This document shows, piece after piece, positions 19,364-28,695 of a stretch of DNA of 64,000 bases. Below the pieces are notes generated by a model that had not been told where the DNA came from, ran no database searches, and saw only the letters and a list, made by a program, of their open reading frames with translations. This DNA is from Enterobacter sp. CC120223-11 (lineage in GTDB: Bacteria > Pseudomonadota > Gammaproteobacteria > Enterobacterales > Enterobacteriaceae). Made by a program: the position numbers and the translations under genes. How positions within the stretch are numbered: position 1 is the first letter of the stretch; the number at the start of each line of letters is the position of its first letter. The stretch covers positions 1-64,000 of the forward strand of contig NZ_OBEF01000017.1 in the NCBI RefSeq assembly GCF_900215375.1, in the 5' to 3' direction.

Positions 19364-20284
19364 TTACTTGTACCGGATTGCCGGGTTGATGACGGCATAC
19401 AGCACGTCCACCAGCAGATTGATTAAAATAAACTCCAGCGAAAAGAGCAGCACTTCTGCCTGAATCACCGGGTAATCACGCATTTCCACCGAGTCCACCA
19501 GCAGGCGTCCGAGCCCCGGCCAGTTGAAGACCTTTTCGACCACGATAGAGCCGCCGAGCAGAAAGCCAAACTGCAGCCCCATCATCGTCACCACCGGGAT
19601 CATCGCGTTGCGCAGGCCGTGTTTGAGTACGACCAGAGTTTCGCTGACGCCCTTGGCCCGCGCGGTACGCATATAATCTTCGTTGAGCACGTCCACGAAA
19701 GAAGCACGGGTGAAGCGCGCCATGACCGCTGCCACGGCGGCCCCCAGGGTTATCGAAGGCAGAATGTAGTGCCGCCAGCTGTCGGCCCCGACGGTAGGCA
19801 GCCAGCCGAGCTGCACAGAGAAAATTTGCATCAGCAGCATTCCCAACGCAAAGGCCGGGAAAGAGATCCCGGTGACGGCCAGCGCCATGCCGAGCCTGTC
19901 CGGCCAGCGGTTTCGCCACACGGCGGCAGCCACGCCCATCGCCATACCGAAAATGACGGCCCAGATCATGCTGCTGAGCGTCAGCCACAGCGTCGGCATA
20001 AAGCGGCTGGCGATCTCCTCCGACACCGGACGGCGCGACACCATCGAGATGCCGAAATCCCCGTGCAACACGTTGGCGATATAGTGCCCGAACTGGATGT
20101 ACAGCGGCCGATCGAGCCCTAACTGCTGGCGCACCATCTCCACTACCTGGGCGTCGGCTTCCGGTCCGGCAATCAGTCGCGCCGGGTCACCCGGCAGCAA
20201 ATGAACAAACAGGAACACCAGCACCGCAACGATAAGCAGCGTCGGGATAAGGCCGAGCAACCGTTTAAGAACGTAGTTAAGCAT
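19364..20284 (-). CDS. gsiC: Glutathione ABC transporter permease GsiC
   Basis: 306 residues, DppB-type permease. It begins [17 protein letters not shown], typical for this group, and contains [14 protein letters not shown] and the EAA loop ([21 protein letters not shown]). It forms the membrane channel with GsiD and is energised by GsiA. There is no gap between its stop and the gsiD start, implying coupling. Confidence 0.95.
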   Translation of the reverse strand: MLNYVLKRLLGLIPTLLIVAVLVFLFVHLLPGDPARLIAGPEADAQVVEMVRQQLGLDRPLYIQFGHYIANVLHGDFGISMVSRRPVSEEIASRFMPTLWLTLSSMIWAVIFGMAMGVAAAVWRNRWPDRLGMALAVTGISFPAFALGMLLMQIFSVQLGWLPTVGADSWRHYILPSITLGAAVAAVMARFTRASFVDVLNEDYMRTARAKGVSETLVVLKHGLRNAMIPVVTMMGLQFGFLLGGSIVVEKVFNWPGLGRLLVDSVEMRDYPVIQAEVLLFSLEFILINLLVDVLYAVINPAIRYK

Positions 20285-20285
20285 C

Positions 20286-20335
20286 CGTTCCCCTCACCCC
20301 GGCCCTCTCCCCAGAGGGGCGAGGGAGAAAAACAA
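20286..20335. repeat. Intergenic CCCTC/GAGGG hairpin repeat
   Basis: CCCTCACCCCGGCCCTCTCC followed by CCAGAGGGGCGAGGGAGA forms a hairpin between gsiB and gsiC. A related sequence occurs at 26925-26985, and a shorter one at 56412-56434, so this looks like an interspersed palindromic family distinct from REP. Confidence 0.7.
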
Positions 20336-20365
20336 GATCGGCCAGACTGCTGTAGATCAACGTAA

Positions 20366-21907
20366 TCACTGCTTCAGATCCGCCTCGTCAAAGCTGAAAC
20401 CTGTGTCCGGCATAATGTAAAAACCGGTCAGGTTTTTGCTGTGGGCCGACACCAGTTTTTCCACCACCAGCGGCACCCACGGCGACTCTTTCCAGATGGT
20501 GTCCTGGGCGTCTTTATACAGGCGCGCTTTCTCTTTCGCATCGCTGGTTTTCAGCGCGTCAGTCAGATCTTTATCCACCTGCGGATTGCTGTAGAAGGCG
20601 GTATTGAACTGCGTTGGCGGCCAGTTTTGTGAGGCGAACAGCGGCGAGAGCGCCCAGTCCGCTTCCCCGGTCGAGGCCGACCAGCCGGTGTAGAACATCC
20701 TCACGCCGCTCTCTTTCTGCCCTTTCGCCTCGACTTCGGCAGCGCGCTGACCCGCATCCATTGCGGTGACCTTCGCCTTGATGCCCACCTGCGCCAGCTG
20801 CTGCTGAGTGAACTGAAGCACTTTCTGCGCAGTGCTGTGGTTATGCGAGGACCACAGCGTGGTGCTGAAGCCGTTCGGGAACCCGGCCTCTTTCAGCAGT
20901 TCACGCGCTTTGGCCGGATCGTATGGCCAGGGTTTGTAGGATTCTGAATATGCAATCGCAGGCGGGAGCACGCCGGTTGCCGGGGTGGCATAACCCGCAA
21001 AGGCCACTTTCACCAGCGCCTGGCGGTTGATGGCGTAGTTTATTGCCTCGCGCACTTTCGGGTTATCAAACGGCTTCTGAGTGACGTTCATGCTGATATA
21101 GCGCTGCATGATGGAGGGGCTTGCCACCAGTTCCAGCTTGCTGTTTTTCTCAAGCAAGGGAGCCTGCTCGTAGGGGATTGGGAAGGCAAACTGCGCTTCA
21201 CCCGTTTGCAGCATTGCGGCGCGGGTGTTGTTATCCACCACAGGACGCCAGGTGATGGTATCAAGCTTCGGCAGGCCCGGCTGCCAGTATCCGGCGAATT
21301 TCTTCACCTTCACAAAATCGGTCTGATTCCAGGTTTCCAGCTGATACGGCCCGGTACCAACCGGGTGGAAGCCAATCTCTTTGCCGTATTTTTTCAGTGC
21401 CGCCGGGGAGATCATCGCCGTCGCCGGGTGGGCAAGAATGTTGATAAATGCCGAGAACGGCTGCTTCAGGGTAATTTTCACCGTCTGCGGATCGACGGCT
21501 TCGGTGCTGGCGATGTTTTTATAGAGGTTATAGCGCTTGAGGTGGTTATCCGGGTTGCTGGCGCGGTCGAAGTTGGCTTTTACCGCCTCAGCGTTGAAAT
21601 CCGTTCCGTCCTGGAACTTCACACCGCTACGCAGCTTAATGGTATAAACCAGCCCGTCGTCTGAAACCTTGTACTCCTCCGCCAGTACGTTGTGCAGCTT
21701 CATGTCTTTATCGAGGCCAAACAACCCCTGATAGAAGGACTTAGCGACGGCCTGAGAGAGCGTGTCGTTGGCATCGTACGGGTCAAGGGTGGTGAAGTTC
21801 GATCCTACCGCAACCACCACGTCTTTTGCCGCCCACGCGGGCGTCGCGGCCAGGGCGGAAACAACACCCAGCGCCAGCAGCCATTTACCTGAATTCTGTT
21901 GTGACAT
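20366..21907 (-). CDS. gsiB: Glutathione-binding periplasmic protein GsiB
   Basis: 513 residues, solute-binding protein of the SBP family 5. Its signal peptide ends at AWA; the mature part begins with [19 protein letters not shown]. It captures glutathione and passes it to GsiCD. CAGGAG precedes ATG 21907, which matches the E. coli start; a longer in-frame extension would overlap gsiA. The repeat at 20286-20335 separates it from gsiC and may reduce downstream expression. Confidence 0.95.
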   Translation of the reverse strand: MSQQNSGKWLLALGVVSALAATPAWAAKDVVVAVGSNFTTLDPYDANDTLSQAVAKSFYQGLFGLDKDMKLHNVLAEEYKVSDDGLVYTIKLRSGVKFQDGTDFNAEAVKANFDRASNPDNHLKRYNLYKNIASTEAVDPQTVKITLKQPFSAFINILAHPATAMISPAALKKYGKEIGFHPVGTGPYQLETWNQTDFVKVKKFAGYWQPGLPKLDTITWRPVVDNNTRAAMLQTGEAQFAFPIPYEQAPLLEKNSKLELVASPSIMQRYISMNVTQKPFDNPKVREAINYAINRQALVKVAFAGYATPATGVLPPAIAYSESYKPWPYDPAKARELLKEAGFPNGFSTTLWSSHNHSTAQKVLQFTQQQLAQVGIKAKVTAMDAGQRAAEVEAKGQKESGVRMFYTGWSASTGEADWALSPLFASQNWPPTQFNTAFYSNPQVDKDLTDALKTSDAKEKARLYKDAQDTIWKESPWVPLVVEKLVSAHSKNLTGFYIMPDTGFSFDEADLKQ

Positions 21908-21923
21908 GTTGTTCTCCTGAAGT

Positions 21924-23780
21924 TTATGGATGCGCAAGCGCGCTGGGCGTATCGTCCCTGACAACAAAATGGCCCGGACTCACCTGAACCATCTGCGCGC
22001 TGGCCTGCACTGCGCCACGCGGATAAATATTCCCAGGCAGCTCGTCGGACAGCAGCACGCGCTGCGGTCGGCGGTGCGCCGGGTCAGCAACCGGTACGGC
22101 CGCCATCAATTTACGGGTATAGGGATGCTGCGGGTTTTCAAATAGGGCGCGCCTCGGGCCCATTTCGACAATGCGCCCGCGGTACATCACCGCCACGCGG
22201 TGGCTGATGCGTTCCACCACCGCCATATCATGAGAGATGAACAGGTACGAGATGCCCATTTCACGCTGCAAATCGAGCAGCAGATTGATGATCTGCGCCC
22301 GAATAGAAACATCGAGCGCAGAAACGGCCTCATCGGCAATCACCACTTTCGGATTCAGCGCCAGCGCCCGCGCGATGCAGATACGCTGGCGCTGACCACC
22401 TGAAAACTCATGCGGATAGCGCCAGGCGTGTTCCGGCAACAGGCCCACTCGCTCAAGCAGCCATGCCACCCGGCGGCGGGCATCCTCGTCCGACAGAGTG
22501 TTGTGCACCCGCAAAGGCTCAAGGATGGAATAGCCGACGGTCTGACGCGGATCGAGGGAGGCAAACGGATCCTGAAAGATAAACTGAATATCACGCCGCA
22601 GCGGCTGGAGTTGACTGTCGGTCAGGGTATCGATCCGCTGGCCGTTAAAGATGATGCTGCCGCTTTGCGATTCGACCAGCCGCAGCAGCGCCCGCCCGGT
22701 GGTGGATTTACCCGACCCGGATTCGCCCACCAGCGCCAGCGTTTCGCCAGGCCAGAGATCGAAACTGACCTTTTCTACCGCGTGCACTTCTCGGGTCACG
22801 CGATTGAGCAGCCCGCTGCGCAGCGGGAAGCGGGTGACCAGGTCGCGCACCTGTAAAATCGGCTCGCCGGGGACGACCGTGTCCTGCTCTCCTTTCACCA
22901 CGGGCGCATTGTGCAAAGGGAAACGCCGCGGCAAATCTGTGCCGCTCATCGCGCCCAGCGTCGGCACCGCCGCCAGCAGCGCCTGAGTGTAAGGATGCTG
23001 AGGCGCGCTGAAAATTTGCTCCACGCTGCCGGTTTCGACCGCTTCCCCCTGATACATCACCAGCACGCGATCGGCAATGTCCGCCACCACGCCCATATCG
23101 TGGGTGATGAAAATCACCCCCATTTCCATCTCTTTTTGCAGGACGTCAATCAGCTGAAGAATTTGTGCCTGGATGGTAACGTCCAGCGCCGTGGTGGGCT
23201 CATCAGCAATCAGTACCGCCGGGCGGCAGGACAACGCCATCGCAATCATTACACGCTGGCGCATGCCGCCGGAAAGCTGATGCGGGTAGCGTTTTAGGAT
23301 GGTTTCCGCGTCAGGAATGCGCACCTGATCGAGCATCTTTTTGGCGGCTTTCAGCGCCTCCTCGCGCCCGCTGCGCTGATGCAAGCGAATGGATTCGGCA
23401 ATCTGCTCCCCGACGGAAAATACCGGGTTCAGCGACGTCATCGGCTCCTGGAAAATCATCGCCATATCCGCGCCGCGCACGTGGCGCATCTGCGAGGCGC
23501 TTTGTTGGGTCACCTCAATCACGTCATGATTGCGCCGCCGGAGCAGCATCGCATCACTCTTAACGTCGCCGCCGGCCTGTTCCAGCAAGCGCATCAGCGC
23601 CAGCGCAGTGACCGATTTCCCCGAGCCTGATTCGCCGACAATCGCTAACGTTTCGCCCCGCTTGAGGCTGAAAGAGAGGTGTTTCACCGCCTGAACAACG
23701 TGCTGCTCTTGCTGAAAAGCGATGTTGAGGTCGCGCACAACCAGCACGTCGCTGGCATCGATTTGATGAGGCTGCGGCAT
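21924..23780 (-). CDS. gsiA: Glutathione ABC transporter ATPase GsiA
   Basis: 618 residues with two complete ABC ATPase domains in tandem. Domain 1 has Walker A GESGSGKS near residue 52, signature LSGGMRQR and Walker B VLIADEPT; domain 2 has [16 protein letters not shown] and [12 protein letters not shown]. It powers glutathione uptake through GsiCD. Its start codon overlaps the iaaA stop (TGATG), indicating translational coupling. Confidence 0.96.
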   Translation of the reverse strand: MPQPHQIDASDVLVVRDLNIAFQQEQHVVQAVKHLSFSLKRGETLAIVGESGSGKSVTALALMRLLEQAGGDVKSDAMLLRRRNHDVIEVTQQSASQMRHVRGADMAMIFQEPMTSLNPVFSVGEQIAESIRLHQRSGREEALKAAKKMLDQVRIPDAETILKRYPHQLSGGMRQRVMIAMALSCRPAVLIADEPTTALDVTIQAQILQLIDVLQKEMEMGVIFITHDMGVVADIADRVLVMYQGEAVETGSVEQIFSAPQHPYTQALLAAVPTLGAMSGTDLPRRFPLHNAPVVKGEQDTVVPGEPILQVRDLVTRFPLRSGLLNRVTREVHAVEKVSFDLWPGETLALVGESGSGKSTTGRALLRLVESQSGSIIFNGQRIDTLTDSQLQPLRRDIQFIFQDPFASLDPRQTVGYSILEPLRVHNTLSDEDARRRVAWLLERVGLLPEHAWRYPHEFSGGQRQRICIARALALNPKVVIADEAVSALDVSIRAQIINLLLDLQREMGISYLFISHDMAVVERISHRVAVMYRGRIVEMGPRRALFENPQHPYTRKLMAAVPVADPAHRRPQRVLLSDELPGNIYPRGAVQASAQMVQVSPGHFVVRDDTPSALAHP

Positions 23781-24718
23781 CAGCGATAAATCCCCACGCT
23801 TGGCGTATCGCTGGCGGAGGCCCAGGCCCGATACATGCCTTCGCTGTTAAACGGCATCGCCACGTTGCCCTCACGATCGACGGCAATCAAACCGCCGCTG
23901 CCACCGAGCGCGGGCAGTTTTTCCATCACCACGCGTTCGCAGGCGTCATGCAGGCTTAAATCGCTGTATTCCATCAACGCAGAAATGTCGTAGGCTGCGA
24001 GCGCGCGGATAAAGACTTCGCCCGTCCCGGTGCAGGACACCGCAACGCTGGCGTTATTGGCATAGCAGCCTGCTCCCGGCAGCGGGCTGTCGCCCACTCG
24101 CCCCGGCAGTTTGTTGGTCATACCGCCGGTCGAAGTGGCTGCGGCGAGGTTCCCTGCAAGATCGAGCGCAACCGCACCCACTGTGCCCATTTTGGTGTTT
24201 TCATCGAGCGGCGCGCCGCCGTGATCGAGCTGCATGTTGCCTGCCGCCTGCACCTGACGCAGTTGCGCCAGCCGCTCGGGCGTGGAGAAAAAATCATTGC
24301 TGACGCTTTCCATGCCGTGATCTACGGCAAAACGTTCAGCCCCTTCGCCAATCAGCAAAACGTGCGGGCTCTGTTCCAGCACCAGGCGGGCCGCAAGAAT
24401 GGGGTTGCGCAGGTGTTTGACGCCAGCAACTGACCCGGCGTGCAGTGAATAACCGTCCATCACGCAGGCATCGAGTTCGTGGGTTTCATCGGCGGTGAAA
24501 ACGGCCCCGGTTCCGGCATTGAATAAAGGGCACTCTTCCAGCAGCCGCACGGCTTCGGTGACCACGTCAAGCGCACTCGCCCCTTGCTCCAGAAGCTGTT
24601 TGCCCACTTCAACGATAGCGGCGAGGGCTTCCACATAGTCCTTCTCACGCTCTGGCGACAGGCTGGCGCGGGAAATGGCTCCGGCCCCGCCATGAATGGC
24701 GATTACTGCGTTACTCAT
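23780..24718 (-). CDS. iaaA: Isoaspartyl dipeptidase / L-asparaginase IaaA
   Basis: 312 residues, Ntn-type hydrolase that cleaves isoaspartyl dipeptides and asparagine. The proenzyme cuts itself before Thr179, seen here in [11 protein letters not shown], to give alpha and beta subunits. HGGAG near the N-terminus and the STGGMTNK and GDSPLPGAG segments of the substrate pocket are present. It is the first gene of the gsi operon, divergent from moeA. Confidence 0.95.
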   Translation of the reverse strand: MSNAVIAIHGGAGAISRASLSPEREKDYVEALAAIVEVGKQLLEQGASALDVVTEAVRLLEECPLFNAGTGAVFTADETHELDACVMDGYSLHAGSVAGVKHLRNPILAARLVLEQSPHVLLIGEGAERFAVDHGMESVSNDFFSTPERLAQLRQVQAAGNMQLDHGGAPLDENTKMGTVGAVALDLAGNLAAATSTGGMTNKLPGRVGDSPLPGAGCYANNASVAVSCTGTGEVFIRALAAYDISALMEYSDLSLHDACERVVMEKLPALGGSGGLIAVDREGNVAMPFNSEGMYRAWASASDTPSVGIYR

Positions 24719-24916
24719 TGCGCCCTTCCCTTCGGCTGACGGAATGCTTTTTCGATTAAGAGTATAAATATCATCATATTGACGATTAATTTATATGATT
24801 TTTGAATATAGAAAGCGCCGTCCGTGCTGTAAAGGCCCACGTGCGCCTGGCGTACAGTCTGGCGCACTTTTCTGCCATAATGGGCGCAACAGACGAATTG
24901 TCGCAGGAGTGTAGTA

Positions 24917-26152
24917 ATGGATTTTAACGCCGGACTGATGCCGCTCGACGTGGCGCTCACCGAGATGCTGAACCGAATTTCCCCGCTTAATGCCACAGAA
25001 ACGTTGCCGCTGGTGCAGGCCTTTGGTCGCATTACGTCCCAGGACGTGGTGTCGCCCCTCGACGTGCCGGGCTTTGATAATTCAGCAATGGACGGTTACG
25101 CCGTGCGCCTCGCCGACCTGGCCGACGGCAAAGCGCTGCCTGTTGCGGGTAAAGCGTTTGCGGGCCAGCCGTTTGAAGGCGAATGGCCTGCCGGCAGCTG
25201 CGTACGCATCATGACCGGTGCGCCGGTTCCACCGGGCTGTGACGCCGTGGTGATGCAGGAAGAAACCGAACAAGCCGCCGACGGCGTGCGCTTTACCGCC
25301 AGCGTCAAAGCAGGCCAGAACGTCCGCCTGCGTGGGGAAGATATTCGTGCGGGTCATGCCGTGTTCCCGCGCGGCACACGGCTGACGGTAGCAGAACTGC
25401 CTGTGCTGGCCTCGCTCGGCATCGCCAGTGTCGAGGTGGTGCGCAAAGTGCGCGTGGCGGTGTTCTCCACCGGCGATGAGCTGAAGCTTCCCGGTGAGCC
25501 GCTGGCTGCCGGGCAAATCTATGACACCAACCGCCTGGCCGTTCACCTGATGCTGGAACAGCTGGGCTGCGAGGTGATCAATCTCGGCATTATTCCGGAT
25601 GACCAGGACAAGCTACGTGCGGCGTTTATCGAAGCCGACAGCAAAGCCGACGTGGTGATAAGCTCCGGCGGCGTTTCCGTCGGCGAGGCGGACTACACCA
25701 AAACCATTCTCGATGAGCTCGGCGAAATCGCCTTCTGGAAGCTCGCCATCAAACCCGGCAAGCCTTTTGCCTTCGGCAAGCTGAGCCACAGCTGGTTCTG
25801 CGGCCTGCCAGGCAACCCGGTTTCTGCGGCGCTGACGTTCTATCAGCTGGTGCATCCGCTGCTGGCTAAGCTGAGCGGCAACCCGGACTCAGGCCTGCCG
25901 CCTCGCCTGCGCGTTCGCACAACCACTCGCCTGAAAAAATCGCCTGGCCGCCTCGACTTCCAGCGCGGCGTGCTGACGCGTGACGCGAACGGTGATTTGA
26001 CCGTGGCAACCACCGGTCATCAGGGCTCGCACGTTTTCAGCTCCTTCAGCCAGGGCAACTGCTTCATCGTGCTCGAACGCGACCGCGGCCACGTTGAAGT
26101 GGGCGAATGGGTGGAAGTGGAGCCGTTTAACGCGCTGTTCGGAGGGCTGTAA
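24917..26152 (+). CDS. moeA: Molybdopterin molybdenumtransferase MoeA
   Basis: 411 residues. MoeA inserts molybdate into adenylylated molybdopterin in the last step of cofactor synthesis. Conserved segments are [23 protein letters not shown], the MoaB-like [14 protein letters not shown], and [15 protein letters not shown] precedes the start, and a CATAAT -10 lies at 24876-24881. The stop overlaps the moeB start by one base (TAATG), a coupled pair as in E. coli. Confidence 0.96.
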   Translation: MDFNAGLMPLDVALTEMLNRISPLNATETLPLVQAFGRITSQDVVSPLDVPGFDNSAMDGYAVRLADLADGKALPVAGKAFAGQPFEGEWPAGSCVRIMTGAPVPPGCDAVVMQEETEQAADGVRFTASVKAGQNVRLRGEDIRAGHAVFPRGTRLTVAELPVLASLGIASVEVVRKVRVAVFSTGDELKLPGEPLAAGQIYDTNRLAVHLMLEQLGCEVINLGIIPDDQDKLRAAFIEADSKADVVISSGGVSVGEADYTKTILDELGEIAFWKLAIKPGKPFAFGKLSHSWFCGLPGNPVSAALTFYQLVHPLLAKLSGNPDSGLPPRLRVRTTTRLKKSPGRLDFQRGVLTRDANGDLTVATTGHQGSHVFSSFSQGNCFIVLERDRGHVEVGEWVEVEPFNALFGGL

Positions 26153-26904
26153 TGAGCGTGGAGCTGAGCGACGCGGAGATGCTGCGCTACAACCGACAAA
26201 TTGTGCTGCGCGGTTTCGATTTTGACGGTCAGGAGAAGCTGAAAGCGGCGCGGGTGCTGGTCGTCGGGCTGGGCGGCCTGGGCTGCGCGGCTTCGCAATA
26301 TCTGGCGGCGGCGGGCGTCGGGCAGATGACGCTGCTCGATTTCGACACCGTCTCGCTCTCCAACCTGCAACGCCAGACGCTGCACAGTGATGCAACCATC
26401 GGCCAGCCGAAAGTGGCATCAGCCCGCGAGGCGCTGGAACGCATCAATCCATACGTGCAGTTCAGCTGCATCGACGCGCAGCTCGATGAAACCGCTTTGC
26501 ATGAGCAGATTGCCGGGCACGATCTGGTGCTCGACTGCACCGATAACGTGACTATCCGCAATCAGCTCAACGCGGGCTGTTTTGCGCATAAAACGCCGCT
26601 GGTGTCCGGCGCCGCCATTCGGATGGAAGGGCAAATCAGCGTCTTTACTTATCAGCCCGGCGAGCCCTGCTATCGTTGCCTGAGCCGCCTGTTTGGCGAA
26701 AACGCCCTGACCTGCGTGGAAGCAGGAGTGATGGCCCCTCTGGTCGGCGTGCTCGGCTCCCTTCAGGCAATGGAAGCCATCAAACTGCTGACGGCTTACG
26801 GCACGCCTGCGGCGGGGAAAATCGTGATGTATGACGCGATGACCTGCCAGTTCCGTGAGATGAAACTGATGCAGTTTGCCGGGTGTGAGGTTTGCGGAGC
26901 GTAA
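26152..26904 (+). CDS. moeB: Molybdopterin-synthase adenylyltransferase MoeB
   Basis: 250 residues, E1-like enzyme that adenylates the C-terminal glycine of MoaD. The Rossmann motif VVGLGGLGCAASQYL (near residue 36) and the DNLQRQ-type region with Arg (SLSNLQRQTL) are present, with LDCTDN for ATP/Mg. Zinc-binding cysteines occur as CYRC and CEVC. It is translated together with moeA. Confidence 0.96.
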   Translation: MSVELSDAEMLRYNRQIVLRGFDFDGQEKLKAARVLVVGLGGLGCAASQYLAAAGVGQMTLLDFDTVSLSNLQRQTLHSDATIGQPKVASAREALERINPYVQFSCIDAQLDETALHEQIAGHDLVLDCTDNVTIRNQLNAGCFAHKTPLVSGAAIRMEGQISVFTYQPGEPCYRCLSRLFGENALTCVEAGVMAPLVGVLGSLQAMEAIKLLTAYGTPAAGKIVMYDAMTCQFREMKLMQFAGCEVCGA

Positions 26905-26924
26905 GGTTTTCGGTTCAGCGAATG

Positions 26925-26985
26925 CCTGATGCCCTCTCCCCAACCCTCTCCCACGGGGAGAGGGGCCGGGGGAGAGGGTATCAGG
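26925..26985. repeat. Intergenic CCCTCTCCCC hairpin repeat
   Basis: GCCTGATGCCCTCTCCCCAA pairs in stages with GGGGAGAGGG and GGGAGAGGGTATCAGGC, giving a long stem with an internal CCCTCTCCC/GGGAGAGGG helix. It lies between the convergent genes moeB and fsaA and belongs to the same family as 20286-20335. It probably also acts as a terminator. Confidence 0.75.
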
Positions 26986-26994
26986 CCGCACCTG

Positions 26995-27657
26995 CTACAG
27001 AGTGGTCCGCCCGAAAGCGCCCATCCAGTCCTGCTCGAACTTATCGATGGCCGCATCCACCGCCGGTGAAGCGATAAATTGCTGAGCCACATCCAGCGGC
27101 AGCGTAATGGACTGGCAGCCCACCAGCAGGCAATCCAGCGCCTGACGCGGGGTTTTGAAGCTCGCCGCCAGCACTTTAGACTCCGGCGCGTGCAGCTCCA
27201 GCAGCTGCTGTAGCTCTTCTACACTGCGAATGCCGCTGCCGCCCTGCGCATCAATGCGGTTCACATACGGTGCCACATACTCAGCGCCAGCCAGCGCCGC
27301 CAGCATGCCCTGTGCCGCACCGTAAACGGCGGTGCCGAGCGTTGGGATCCCTTCTGCCTTCAGCATTTTAATTGCCGCCAGCCCTTCCGCGGTGACAGGC
27401 ACTTTAACCACCAGGTCGGAGATGATGTTGCGCAGCTTGCGCGCGTCCTGAACCATGCCCTCAGCCGTGTTCGCCATAACCTGAGCGAATAAACGCCCCT
27501 GACCGCCGAGCGCATCCTGCAATTCAGGCAGTAGGGTTTCGAGTGGCTTTTTGCCTGCCGCCACAATGCTTGGGTTAGTCGTTACGCCCGCCAACGGGAA
27601 GACACGTGCCAGTTTTTTGACCGCAGCAACGTCAGATGTGTCGAGATAGAGTTCCAT
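26995..27657 (-). CDS. fsaA: Fructose-6-phosphate aldolase FsaA
   Basis: 220 residues, class I aldolase of the transaldolase family. It cleaves fructose-6-phosphate or 1-deoxyfructose-6-phosphate to glyceraldehyde-3-phosphate and a C3 ketone. Lys85 ([10 protein letters not shown]) is the Schiff-base residue, with TTNPSI near residue 27 and the [11 protein letters not shown] helix. It is divergent from the ybiY-ybiW glycyl radical operon. From memory, recent work on E. coli places FsaA after the YbiW lyase in 1,5-anhydroglucitol use, which fits this placement. Confidence 0.95.
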   Translation of the reverse strand: MELYLDTSDVAAVKKLARVFPLAGVTTNPSIVAAGKKPLETLLPELQDALGGQGRLFAQVMANTAEGMVQDARKLRNIISDLVVKVPVTAEGLAAIKMLKAEGIPTLGTAVYGAAQGMLAALAGAEYVAPYVNRIDAQGGSGIRSVEELQQLLELHAPESKVLAASFKTPRQALDCLLVGCQSITLPLDVAQQFIASPAVDAAIDKFEQDWMGAFGRTTL

Positions 27658-27722
27658 ACCGGTTCCTTAAAATGTGAGATTCTGCATGCTTTAAGACTAC
27701 CACGCCATAACTGCGCTTTTTG

Positions 27723-27736
27723 TTGACTCACGTCAA
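27723..27736. promoter_or_regulatory. FNR-like site before ybiY-ybiW
   Basis: TTGACTCACGTCAA keeps the FNR core TTGA-N6-TCAA and is a perfect palindrome outside the 4-bp centre. It sits 56 bp before ybiY. Oxygen-sensitive glycyl radical enzymes are often FNR-activated. The assignment is inference. Confidence 0.55.
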
Positions 27737-27740
27737 AATC

Positions 27741-27756
27741 ACTTTCATTCGAAAGT
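27741..27756. promoter_or_regulatory. Candidate LacI-type operator before ybiY
   Basis: ACTTTC-ATTC-GAAAGT has 6-bp perfect arms. Its reverse complement matches the site before ybiU (32271-32286) at 15 of 16 positions. A LacI regulator gene lies 6 kb away. See the regulon finding. Confidence 0.6.
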
Positions 27757-27791
27757 TATTTAATCTTTATACGAAAGCAAAGAGGCGACTT

Positions 27792-28691
27792 ATGATCTTC
27801 AACATTCAGCGCTACTCCACCCACGATGGCCCCGGCATCCGCACCGTTGTCTTTATGAAAGGCTGCTCGCTTGGCTGCCGCTGGTGCCAGAACCCGGAAA
27901 GCCGTGCCCGCACGCAGGATCTGCTGTTTGATTCACGCCTGTGCCTCGACGGCTGTGACCTCTGCCAGCAGGCCGCGCCGGACGTTATCGAACGCACGCT
28001 GAATGGCCTTGTCATCCACCGCGAAAAGCTCGAACAGCCGCACCTCAATGCTCTGAATGACTGCTGCCCGACTCAGGCGCTTACCATCTGCGGCGAAGTG
28101 AAAAGCGTCGACGACATTATGACGACCGTGCTGCGCGACAAACCTTTCTACGATCGCAGCGGCGGCGGCCTGACGCTCTCCGGCGGCGAACCCTTTATGA
28201 ACCCGGAACTGGCGCTCGCTCTGCTGAAAACCAGCCACGATCAGGGCATTCACACGGCGGTGGAAACCTGCCTGCACGTGCCGTGGAAATATCTGGAACC
28301 CGCGCTGCCGTATATTGATCTGTTCCTCGCCGACCTGAAACACGTCGACCCGGACAAGTTTATGCAGTGGACCGACGGCTCCGCAAAACGCGTGCTGGAC
28401 AACCTGAAACGCCTGGCCGCCGCGGGCAAGAAAATGACCATTCGCGTGCCGCTGATTCAGGGCTTCAACGCTGATGAAGCCTCCATCAAAGCCATTACCG
28501 ACTTCGCCGCTGAAGAACTTCACGTCAGCGACATCCACTTTTTACCGTACCACACGCTCGGCATGAACAAGTACAGCCTGCTCGGCGTGCCCTACTCTGC
28601 TCCCGACAAGCCGCTCGATGCCCCGGAACTGCTGGATTTTGCCCAGCAAATCGCCCGGGAAAAAGGGCTGACTGCGACCCTACGAGGATAA
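27792..28691 (+). CDS. ybiY: Glycyl radical enzyme activase YbiY (PflE)
   Basis: 299 residues, radical-SAM activating enzyme that creates the glycyl radical on YbiW. CxxxCxxC is Cys25, Cys29 and Cys32 (CSLGCRWC). A Cys-rich insert (CLDGCDLC and NDCCPTQAL) probably binds extra 4Fe-4S clusters, as in most non-PFL activases. SGGEPFM is the SAM-binding GGE motif. ATG 27792 follows AGAGG and matches the E. coli start; upstream in-frame codons would run through the operator. ybiW starts 4 bp after the stop. Confidence 0.93.
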   Translation: MIFNIQRYSTHDGPGIRTVVFMKGCSLGCRWCQNPESRARTQDLLFDSRLCLDGCDLCQQAAPDVIERTLNGLVIHREKLEQPHLNALNDCCPTQALTICGEVKSVDDIMTTVLRDKPFYDRSGGGLTLSGGEPFMNPELALALLKTSHDQGIHTAVETCLHVPWKYLEPALPYIDLFLADLKHVDPDKFMQWTDGSAKRVLDNLKRLAAAGKKMTIRVPLIQGFNADEASIKAITDFAAEELHVSDIHFLPYHTLGMNKYSLLGVPYSAPDKPLDAPELLDFAQQIAREKGLTATLRG

Positions 28692-28695
28692 TACG

